NCBI GenBank assembly: GCA_902463725.1
Contig: CABQGK010000003.1
Location: 1 to 64,000 of the forward strand
Direction: 5' to 3'
Length of the DNA: 64,000 nucleotides
Source: an uncultured Sutterella sp.
GTDB taxonomy: Bacteria > Pseudomonadota > Gammaproteobacteria > Burkholderiales > Burkholderiaceae_F
Both the position numbers and the translations under genes were made by a program. Of this stretch, positions 7,688-15,506 are shown one piece after another. Position 1 is the stretch's first letter, and every line of letters starts with the position of its first letter. The notes beneath the pieces were generated by a model, which had not been told where the DNA came from, made no database searches, and worked only from the letters and a program-made list of their open reading frames with translations.

Positions 7688-7761
7688 TGAGCTCGACCAC
7701 ATTCGATAATCGATCCCATCGAGTATTGAAAATAAACCCTCTCACTCCGACACCTCCGTTT

Positions 7762-10700
7762 ATGAAAATTTCGAAACGACAAAACGGCCGTGCGGGAGCG
7801 TCATACCCTGCTCATCGACCTCGCGCTCTCACCGTTGCTATCACTGCGGCGCTCTCTGCGCTCACAAGCCTTTGCGCCTACGCGCTACCGAGTAATCCTG
7901 TCACGCCCATTGCGCTAACCAATAACGCCGAGTGGCTCACACGCTCTGCGGATCAAATCCCATCAACACTTTCAGAAGACCTACGCCAACTCCTTGAGAG
8001 CGGCTCGCTGCGCGCGACCGATGCGCTCAGCGATCAAGCTGATGCGGACTACTGGCTCATTTCTGATGGCGCGCACACACTTAGTTTGCCAGCCTCTCCA
8101 AAGCGCTCCCTCATCGTGGCGGTGCATAGCCTTGCAGCGCCGACCGACGTGACACTCACCGCTCAAGACCAAAACATTAACGAGTTACGAGTCAGCTCCT
8201 CAAGCCCAAGCGCCGCGCTCACCCTTTCGGGCTCGCTTAACGCACGCCTTACGACGGTAGGCGGCACGCTAGAGGGCGCGCAAAATGCAACGCTCAGAGC
8301 AGCGAGGCTTGAACTCACCAACGCGGGGCGTGTAGAAGGACTCACCCTTGATGCTGGGCTTTTACACGTTGGCGCGGGTGCCGTAGCGACGCTCACGGGT
8401 CGAGCGGATCACACACATATTGAAGGCAGTGCGGCACTCAGCAATTGGCAAACGAGCTCGCTCACACTGTTGGGCAACAACGAGCAGCGCGCAACGCTCA
8501 GTCTCGCAGCAGAGAACGCCATTGGCGAGCTCTATGCCAAGCAGAGTGCACTCAAGCTCGATGGGCTGATGCAACTCGCGCCGCTTCAGTATCAGCGCTT
8601 GTACTACTCCTATCAGCAGCTTGAACCCGAATTCCAACTCGAACAAGGTAACTGGTACCTAGAAAATAGTTCCTTTACCGCTGATGGTCGCAGCGCGACG
8701 CAACTCGAACTTAACCACCTCACACTCTCTGCGAGCTCCCTAACGCTTGACAGTTCACAAACAGAAAACGCTGAGCGCATCGACTATCGCATTCACATGC
8801 TCGATGTGGACGCAGAGAGCCAACTTACCATAGCGGGTAGCGAAGCAAACAGCTCAGAGCTCTCGGTCAGCGGAAATCTTAACCTCGCGCCGGGTGCGCA
8901 ACTTGTTATCGGCGCGGCGGGCAAACTCAGCGCGCGGCATCTTCAGCTCACTCAGTCGGCTCAACTCACGCTCGCGGGCACGCTCGAAGCGGAACGCCTT
9001 ATTTTGAACGCGCAAAACAGCCTCAGTGCTGAGCGCCTCACCCTCACCGGGTCAAACAGCACGCTAGAAGGCAACATGCGCTTGAATCACTTTGAACTCA
9101 AGGCACAAGCGCCAAGCTCAGGCATCAGCCGCGCGGACTGGGTCTATTCATCGGGTCCCACGCGCTATTACGAAAACTCTAATGCCTTGCACTACCTCAG
9201 CCTTGGCGAAAACAGTACGCTCACCGCAGAGGCGACACACTTTGAAAATGGCTTTGTACTCAATGCCAATAGCAGCGCCTTGCAGGGTCAAGTGCAGAGG
9301 CTAGGCGCATTAACGCTCGCTGGGCTTGAGCCAACGCAAGAAAACCGCGCGGCCTCTCGCTCGGGCGCGATGACGCTCGCAAACGGCACCTTCGCTGCAG
9401 AGAGCCTAAGCGCAAGCGGCGCAAACACCCTACCACTAATACTCTCGAACGCCTCGCTCGAGGTTGCGGGCGAGGCGCGGCTCTATGCGGACACCAACAC
9501 TGAGCGCGGCTACCATAGCGCGCACACCATTGCGCTTGTTGGTAACAATAGCCGCTTCAGTGCGCCCTCCCTCACCCTTATCGATGGCACAAGCTTTAGC
9601 CTCAGTGCTGCAAGTATGTTTGATCCCGAGGGGCTGCTCTTCTCCGCTCCCTTCACGGGAACATTGAACGTGGGAGTCTTTGATGCGCGGCTCAATAGCC
9701 GAAACCTCTGGCGCAATGCCACTGCTCAAATTGGCAATGTTAATCTCGGCTGGGGCGCACACTTGACGGTCCTCGACATGCCGCAGAGCGCAACCTACAC
9801 GCTCAGCAACCGTAGTAGCCTTGTCTTAGCCGACGCGCAGAATCTCACCGCCATCAAGCGCCTTGACGGGATGGTCACGGGCACTTGGGATAAGCTCGTA
9901 GAGCGCACCCCCGATCAACACTATGCGCTCAGGGGACTGAGCCGCGAAGCGTTTGGCAGCTATCAGTCCGCGCTTTACCTCAAAAGCGACGCGAATACAC
10001 CCGAGCTCTCGGAGTACGCGGCGTTCTTGGCTGACACAAAAAGCCTCTACCCGACGCTTGAAACCATCCTCTCTGTCAACGCCAGCGAGCGGTTAACCGT
10101 CAGTAGTCTCGATCATGCGGGCTTCAACGCCGCACGCCCTATGCTAAGCCTCGTTGGGAAGCTCTATAAAGAGGAGAGCGACACAGAGGCGACGCTCACC
10201 GTCACACAGACCAGCACGGCTGCTCACCCCAATGAGCTGAAAGGCGCGCTTTGGGGGTTCGAGTCGACCGACTACTCGACCATCCGCGCCAGTAGCCGCT
10301 GGCACTTTCTTGGGCTCAGTGGTAGCGATCGTGCGCCACTCATGGGCGACAATGCGCTGATTGAAAGCCGTGGGCTTACGCTTGGTCTACAAGGCGAGCA
10401 GCGTAGCGGCACGCTTGAGCGCGTCAGTGTTAGTGGAGCGCTGGCAGTGCTCGGTGGCGAGTTTGTGATTGGCGACCTAACGAAACTCACGGGCGAGCTA
10501 TCGCTTGCGCCCGAGAGTCAACTCGCTGTCACGATGGAAAACACCGAGCGCTATACCCCCACAACGGTTGTGCTGGGAAGCCGATCAGCGCTGACGCTCA
10601 GTAACCAAACGGAATCTGAGATCACGTTCGCTGGGCAAGCGATCTACGTACTTCCCAATGCAAGTTTCAACGCGCAAGGCGCCCCCCTCAAACTACAAAT

Positions 10701-13326
10701 GAGCACCATGAGTGTTTTTTCTGGCGCAACGCTCACACTCGAAGGCGGCACCTTACTAAATCGAGACACTGGCGCCATCAACAGCGCGACCGCTGGCCTC
10801 TTCAATCAGGGGCACGTGCGTGCCAAGTCACTTGGCTACATCCATTTCTTACGACAAAACGGGCTCGATGCCTCGGTTGAGGTCGATAACGCCAAAGTCG
10901 ATCGACTCGACCTTTATGCTGGGCACGTCAGCGTCGCCGATCATCTCGAGCTCGGCTGGGACGCGGTGAGAACCAATGAGTTGGGCGCTCAGCAACACTT
11001 CATTGAAGATGGGGCCACGCTTAACGTGGGGCGTATGACGCTTTTGGGAAGAACGCTCTACAACGCGGGCGACGTGAACTTTACAGGCACTGGTGAGCTT
11101 GTGCTCGACATGGGAGGGCTGCTCAACGAGCGCCACGTGCGCGGCGTCACACGCATCTCTTCCAATACGCGCTTCAGCGGTGGCGCGCTCATCAACCACG
11201 GGCTCATCAGTATGGCGGCAGCGGGTGGTGTCATCGACTTTTCAAGCTCCTTTGTCAAGGTAATTCAAGCTGGTAGCATCGAGAACCTCGCTCACTATAA
11301 ACACCAGTTTGGCAATCTCGACATTGCAGCTGGCCACGCGCTACAGGCTTCTGAAGCGATCACGCTTGGTTGCTACTTAAACCTCAACAACGCGGGACTC
11401 ATGAGTGCGCCAAAGCTCATCGTGACGTTTGCCAACGAGAGCGAGCTCAGCACTCGTCCGCTTACCTTGGCTAAGGGACGCTTTCACTTTGACGAAGTCG
11501 CCCTGCGCCTGCGTACGGATCCGAGCGTCGAGCGCGCGGGGCTCATCAAGGTCAGCGACAAAGCCATCGTCAATATCGAACGCGCGGGGCTCGACGCGCA
11601 CACTAGCTACGCGCTTGGCACGGGCACCGTCACGAGCTTTGGCCTTGGCGGCAATGCCTTTGTCGATCCGATCGATGAGCGCGGCGGGCACACGGTCCTC
11701 GTACTTGGCGCACCGCTCCAAGTCGCCGCTGGCAACACCTTGCACGTGGGCGATGTCGGCGTTGAGAACGCCAACGATTTGGCCTTTGGTGCAGATTCCG
11801 TCCTCTACGTTGATGCGCGAAACTTGATCGATGGTACGGCGGCGATTTCTGCGCTCGTAACCGAAGAAAGCTCCCGTCGACCCACGGTCTCCGTAGCGCC
11901 TGGCGCACGTTTGGTGCTAAGCGCACTGCCGCGCGATCACGGCCGCATTGTGCTTTTAGAAGGATTTGATTACAGTGCGGACACGCTTGAAGCTGATGAA
12001 TGGCTGGGCGGTATGGCAGGCAACGACGCCATTGGCATTCAGAACCCAACACACGATACGAGCGCCTCGTCATCGCGTCGACGCGTCCGCGCGCTCGCGC
12101 GTACGACCCCCGATATCACGGTGGACAATGGCTCAAACCTACGCTACCTCGTCGCACCTTTTGTCGAAGAAGCCACTGGCTCGTATGTGCTCGATGTGAG
12201 CCTGGCGCCTGGAACCGTAGAAGATACTTATCCTAATGTCGTGATTCCAACCATCCTGCGCGATACGCTCGAAGATGGCGGCACAGAAGTGGATAACGAC
12301 TATTTCGACACGGTCATCCACAACCCCGATCTCAGCACGCGCGACAAAGAGAACAATATCAACTCCGTGGCACAGCTCCATACGTTGCTGGGACTACGTG
12401 CCGAAATGCTAACGTGGGGCACGCGCGCCGCAGAGCGCGCCGAAGCGCGTCTAGGAAGCCTGCGCCTACCCACGCATGCCGAAGCGCTTTGGGTCACGCT
12501 CGAGGGCGGGCTCTATCGCCAAGGACGCATTCCGGTGGCGGGCCACATGAATGGGGGCTATCGAGAAAACTCCGCGGGGATCACGTTGGGCGCGGACAGA
12601 ATGATTCGTGACAAATTCCTTGCGGGCGCAGCCGTCAGTGTCTTGAGCGGCAACACAAAGAGCGTGGGAGATGGGCTTGCCGCGAGCGGCAAAGTCCGCA
12701 GTCACGCGCTACAACTCTATGGCGCAGCAACGCTTTCTGAGCGCTTGCGGCTACTTGCTGACGCGGGCCTTTATGAAGGACGCGGAGAGCTTGACATGCC
12801 GATACTGTTGCGCGGCATGCATAGTGCAACGGCCGACGTAAAAATGCGTGGCTACTGGGCAAGTGCTCGCGCTGAGATGGACTTTGATTGGGGCGCGTGG
12901 CAAATCACGCCGCACATCGGTGCGCGATTTGTGAAGATTTCCGATGCGGATTTCACCACAAAAATCAATCACCGCAACGCGTTCCAGAACCACGAGCACG
13001 CCACACGCACGTGGCAAGTGCCTTTCGGGGTGCGTATCGCCAAAGACATTGAGCACGCCTCAGGCTGGAAGCTCACGCCAGCCGCAGACCTGACGATCAC
13101 CACACAGTTTGGTGACCGCGCCACGATCACCACCGTGCGTGGCGCATCCACGGGCACAATCGACGATGTGCCTTCGAACTTTGCTGCGCGCTACCTCCAC
13201 GAGGCGAGCTTCTCGCTTGCCGCGCAAAAGAACGCCTGGCATCTCGAAGGCGCTTATCGCTACAGTGGCGGCGACCAAGGGCGAAATGACCATCGGTTAG
13301 AGCTCAACGCACGCTACCTCTGGTAG
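7762..13326 (+). CDS. Large autotransporter (type Va secretion) adhesin-like protein
   Basis: An outer-membrane autotransporter of 1854 residues. The N-terminus has a long signal peptide (basic stretch with KISKRQNGRAG, then a hydrophobic core ending near CAYALPS). The passenger to about residue 1500 is a repetitive, Leu/Ser/Ala/Asn-rich sequence with recurrent L-x-L-x-G patterns expected of a beta-helix. Residues about 1575-1854 form the translocator barrel, starting at ALWVTLEGGLYRQG and ending in LNARYLW with the C-terminal aromatic needed for barrel insertion. It probably acts at the cell surface in adhesion or biofilm formation; no protease or other enzymatic motif was seen. The ATG at 7762 is chosen over TTG 7687, which lies in the promoter. 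It is monocistronic, with a strong terminator at 13339. Confidence 0.92.
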   Translation: MKISKRQNGRAGASYPAHRPRALTVAITAALSALTSLCAYALPSNPVTPIALTNNAEWLTRSADQIPSTLSEDLRQLLESGSLRATDALSDQADADYWLISDGAHTLSLPASPKRSLIVAVHSLAAPTDVTLTAQDQNINELRVSSSSPSAALTLSGSLNARLTTVGGTLEGAQNATLRAARLELTNAGRVEGLTLDAGLLHVGAGAVATLTGRADHTHIEGSAALSNWQTSSLTLLGNNEQRATLSLAAENAIGELYAKQSALKLDGLMQLAPLQYQRLYYSYQQLEPEFQLEQGNWYLENSSFTADGRSATQLELNHLTLSASSLTLDSSQTENAERIDYRIHMLDVDAESQLTIAGSEANSSELSVSGNLNLAPGAQLVIGAAGKLSARHLQLTQSAQLTLAGTLEAERLILNAQNSLSAERLTLTGSNSTLEGNMRLNHFELKAQAPSSGISRADWVYSSGPTRYYENSNALHYLSLGENSTLTAEATHFENGFVLNANSSALQGQVQRLGALTLAGLEPTQENRAASRSGAMTLANGTFAAESLSASGANTLPLILSNASLEVAGEARLYADTNTERGYHSAHTIALVGNNSRFSAPSLTLIDGTSFSLSAASMFDPEGLLFSAPFTGTLNVGVFDARLNSRNLWRNATAQIGNVNLGWGAHLTVLDMPQSATYTLSNRSSLVLADAQNLTAIKRLDGMVTGTWDKLVERTPDQHYALRGLSREAFGSYQSALYLKSDANTPELSEYAAFLADTKSLYPTLETILSVNASERLTVSSLDHAGFNAARPMLSLVGKLYKEESDTEATLTVTQTSTAAHPNELKGALWGFESTDYSTIRASSRWHFLGLSGSDRAPLMGDNALIESRGLTLGLQGEQRSGTLERVSVSGALAVLGGEFVIGDLTKLTGELSLAPESQLAVTMENTERYTPTTVVLGSRSALTLSNQTESEITFAGQAIYVLPNASFNAQGAPLKLQMSTMSVFSGATLTLEGGTLLNRDTGAINSATAGLFNQGHVRAKSLGYIHFLRQNGLDASVEVDNAKVDRLDLYAGHVSVADHLELGWDAVRTNELGAQQHFIEDGATLNVGRMTLLGRTLYNAGDVNFTGTGELVLDMGGLLNERHVRGVTRISSNTRFSGGALINHGLISMAAAGGVIDFSSSFVKVIQAGSIENLAHYKHQFGNLDIAAGHALQASEAITLGCYLNLNNAGLMSAPKLIVTFANESELSTRPLTLAKGRFHFDEVALRLRTDPSVERAGLIKVSDKAIVNIERAGLDAHTSYALGTGTVTSFGLGGNAFVDPIDERGGHTVLVLGAPLQVAAGNTLHVGDVGVENANDLAFGADSVLYVDARNLIDGTAAISALVTEESSRRPTVSVAPGARLVLSALPRDHGRIVLLEGFDYSADTLEADEWLGGMAGNDAIGIQNPTHDTSASSSRRRVRALARTTPDITVDNGSNLRYLVAPFVEEATGSYVLDVSLAPGTVEDTYPNVVIPTILRDTLEDGGTEVDNDYFDTVIHNPDLSTRDKENNINSVAQLHTLLGLRAEMLTWGTRAAERAEARLGSLRLPTHAEALWVTLEGGLYRQGRIPVAGHMNGGYRENSAGITLGADRMIRDKFLAGAAVSVLSGNTKSVGDGLAASGKVRSHALQLYGAATLSERLRLLADAGLYEGRGELDMPILLRGMHSATADVKMRGYWASARAEMDFDWGAWQITPHIGARFVKISDADFTTKINHRNAFQNHEHATRTWQVPFGVRIAKDIEHASGWKLTPAADLTITTQFGDRATITTVRGASTGTIDDVPSNFAARYLHEASFSLAAQKNAWHLEGAYRYSGGDQGRNDHRLELNARYLW

Positions 13327-13338
13327 CGGCTCAACAGG

Positions 13339-13375
13339 AAAAAAGCGGACCGCCCAAGAGCGAATCCGCTTTTTT
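13339..13375. terminator. Bidirectional intrinsic terminator
   Basis: AAAAAAGCGGA (13339-13349) pairs with TCCGCTTTTTT (13365-13375), giving T-runs on both strands. It lies between the convergent autotransporter and fumarate reductase genes and can serve both. Confidence 0.9.
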
Positions 13376-13455
13376 CTCTGGCGCTTGCCAAAAGAGCAAA
13401 GCGCCCCGAGCTGGCAGAGCGCACTGGGCTTAAGGCCCAGCGCACGCCGTCATGA

Positions 13456-14886
13456 TTACTTGTCAGCCTTTTCAGCAGCCTGCGTCTTCTTGACATAGAT
13501 GTAGGCCTGCTGACCAGCGATACGGCCAAACGTCACGATGTCAGCCTGAGCGTTACCACCCAAGCGGTTGCCGCCGTGCACGCCGCCCGTGACTTCACCC
13601 GCAGCGAAGAGACCCGGGATGACCTTGCCTTCGGTGCTGTAAACCTGGGTGAGCGGGTCAATCTTGATACCGCCCATGGTGTGGTGAACAGCCGGGGTCA
13701 CGAGGATCGCGTAGAACGGGCCCTTGTCGAGGTCACGCGCCATATCGGCACGGCCGAAGGCATCCTTCTTAGCAGCGCGGCCAGCCTTGTAGGCAGACAT
13801 CGTAGCCTTGAGTTCAGCAGCGGGCACACCCATCTTGGCAGCCACGTCGTCGAGCGTTTCACCGCTCACGCAGTAGGGCTTGTTGATGTAGCCATCGGTG
13901 GCCTTGAGCGACTTCTGCATATCGCTATCGAAGAAGAGGTAAGCAACACCGTCCTTCTGCTTGAGGATGGCGGCAGAGACCGCATCACGCGTTTCAAGTT
14001 CGTTGAAGAAGCGCTTGCCTTCCTTATTGATGAGCACAGCACCGTTACCACGAACAGCTTCGGTGATCATTTCGCCCACATTGGGAACCACGGTCGGGTG
14101 CGTCTGAATTTCCGTCATGTCGATGAGGGCAGCGCCAGCCTTTTCAGCGAGCACAAGGCCTTCACCCATGGCGCCCGGATGGTTCGTCGTAGCAAAGCCC
14201 TTCAAACGGGGCACATACTTGGAAACCATTTCGTTGTTGGCGCCGAAACCACCCGCGGCATCAACCACAGCCGTGGAGTGAATCGTGTATTCGCCGTCCT
14301 TCTTGGACTTAACCTTGATGCCGGTGATACGGCCAGACTTGTCCTTGAGGAGTTCAAGCGCGGTGGTGTTGACGCGAACGTCGATACCACGAGCCTTGGC
14401 AGCGGTCGTGAGCGTACGGATCACTTCAGGACCAACGAGCGCGCCACCGGTGGGGCGGTGCGTACGGGGCTGGGAAGCGCCGGCCATGAGGCCAACGTCA
14501 CGGAAGTCACCGCCCAAAGCGAGGAGCCATTCCACGGAGCTAGCAGCCTTCGTCACGAGCGTGCGAACGAGGTCAGGATTGTTCTTCCAGTGACCACCCT
14601 TCATCGTATCGAAGAAGGCGATTTCCGGTGTATCGAACGTGCCCTTGGCAGCCTGCAGAGCGGTGCCAGCAGCGTTCAGACCACCCGCGGCACGAATCGT
14701 GTTACCGCCAGGGAAGGCCATCTTTTCAACAACAATAACCTTGGCGCCGAGGTTCGTGGCTTCCACAGCAGCCGACAGACCAGCACCACCGGCACCGATC
14801 ACAGCGATGTCGGCCGTGACGTCTTCAGCAGCCATCACAGAACCAAAAGCGGCGGACAGGGCCGCGGCGACGAGGATTTTTTTCAT
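13456..14886 (-). CDS. Periplasmic fumarate reductase flavoprotein (Fcc3-like, no heme domain)
   Basis: A secreted FAD protein of 476 residues of the flavocytochrome c family, which reduces fumarate or related enoates in the periplasm. It has a Sec signal peptide (cleavage near VMA-AED), the GAGGAG dinucleotide loop at 31-36, and the fumarate-site residues known from Shewanella Fcc3: His263 (QTHPT), Thr275-Glu276, Arg300 (ETRD), His401/402 (HHTMGG) and Arg441 (GGNRLGG). No CxxCH motif is present, so the heme partner must be a separate cytochrome, and none is in this window. The ATG at 14886 has GGAG eight bases upstream. Conserved fumarate residues favour fumarate; urocanate, cinnamate or methacrylate relatives cannot be excluded. 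Confidence 0.9.
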   Translation of the reverse strand: MKKILVAAALSAAFGSVMAAEDVTADIAVIGAGGAGLSAAVEATNLGAKVIVVEKMAFPGGNTIRAAGGLNAAGTALQAAKGTFDTPEIAFFDTMKGGHWKNNPDLVRTLVTKAASSVEWLLALGGDFRDVGLMAGASQPRTHRPTGGALVGPEVIRTLTTAAKARGIDVRVNTTALELLKDKSGRITGIKVKSKKDGEYTIHSTAVVDAAGGFGANNEMVSKYVPRLKGFATTNHPGAMGEGLVLAEKAGAALIDMTEIQTHPTVVPNVGEMITEAVRGNGAVLINKEGKRFFNELETRDAVSAAILKQKDGVAYLFFDSDMQKSLKATDGYINKPYCVSGETLDDVAAKMGVPAAELKATMSAYKAGRAAKKDAFGRADMARDLDKGPFYAILVTPAVHHTMGGIKIDPLTQVYSTEGKVIPGLFAAGEVTGGVHGGNRLGGNAQADIVTFGRIAGQQAYIYVKKTQAAEKADK

Positions 14887-15190
14887 ACTTGAGTCTCCGA
14901 GAGTTGAAAAAAACATGCAGATGGGCTTCCAATGCCCTCCCCCTCCCACTCGGGAGAGCGACCGTTCAGCCGTTTTGCTGATCGGTACTTGCCTGCAGTG
15001 CCCTTATTCTATAACCAAATGGAGGTAAGGGTTTACCATAGATTGTAAAGGTTGCGGATTCTGTTTGATATAAATCGGATCGACTCACAGAAAGTTTGCG
15101 AAAAGAATCCAAGAGCAGGCAGAGGCGTGCCGCAACACCGTCTAAAGGTATTGATTTCCTTAGAAAGTTCCAGCTAATTAAATTCAGTAC

Positions 15191-15212
15191 TCTGTCAAAT
15201 TTCATTGACAGA
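15191..15212. promoter_or_regulatory. Perfect 8-bp dyad, candidate operator
   Basis: TCTGTCAA (15191-15198) and TTGACAGA (15205-15212) form a perfect inverted repeat with a 6-base centre. Each arm contains TTGACA, the ideal -35 hexamer, on opposite strands, so a bound regulator could control both divergent genes. I did not find matching -10 elements at ideal spacing. Confidence 0.45.
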
Positions 15213-15493
15213 AATGATGCTTGCGCGTGCGGTACGACGGAAAAATTTGCGCTCGCTGAGCGCCTTGCCTGAGCCCTGCCTGTTAACGGAGTAATCTTTA
15301 AGAGGTATAAGCGATAGCGTAAGCTTCACCGAGCACGGCACTCAAAGTGGCGGGCGTTACTTGGGTAAATTGTCTTTTGTCTCGCGCTCTAGGCCTGAAC
15401 TCTCTGAGGCAGGTTGTCTGCTCGCTATAATCGGCTCATGAAGCTGAGGTTTTCGTGGGTCGCATGAGCGCGTCTCGCGCGTTTGTGCAAGTC

Positions 15494-15499
15494 GAGGAG
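15494..15499 (+). promoter_or_regulatory. Ribosome-binding site deciding a GTG start
   Basis: GAGGAG seven bases before GTG 15507 fixes the start of the substrate-binding protein; no comparable site precedes the nearby ATG 15531 or TTG 15483. Confidence 0.7.
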
Positions 15500-15506
15500 T
15501 GTTGGT

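Larger units (their letters stand above)
7376..7761. other. AT-rich divergent promoter region
   Basis: About 390 bases between the DprA-like gene and the autotransporter start, clearly more AT-rich than its surroundings from about 7560. It holds two adjacent dyads (7460-7488) and a good sigma-70-type promoter (7659-7687). No gene seen. Confidence 0.6.
14887..15506. other. Divergent intergenic region, fumarate reductase / peptide transporter
   Basis: 620 bases of largely non-coding DNA between divergent genes. It holds a strong dyad at 15191-15212 and a smaller one, GGTAA-N4-TTACC, at 15024-15037, about 138 bases upstream of the flavoprotein start. A minus-strand open frame at 14966-15205 has no protein-like character. 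Confidence 0.55.

Noticed and set aside
7687..7761. N-terminal extension of the autotransporter from TTG 7687
   Set aside because: The TTG overlaps the -10 element of the best promoter, and the signal peptide is complete from ATG 7762.
13576..14892. Plus-strand 438-codon frame opposite the fumarate reductase gene
   Set aside because: The minus-strand protein has every motif of its family; the plus frame is His/Arg-rich and has no recognisable domain.
14966..15205. Small minus-strand frame upstream of the fumarate reductase gene
   Set aside because: No ribosome-binding site or family resemblance; it lies in a promoter-like region with dyads.
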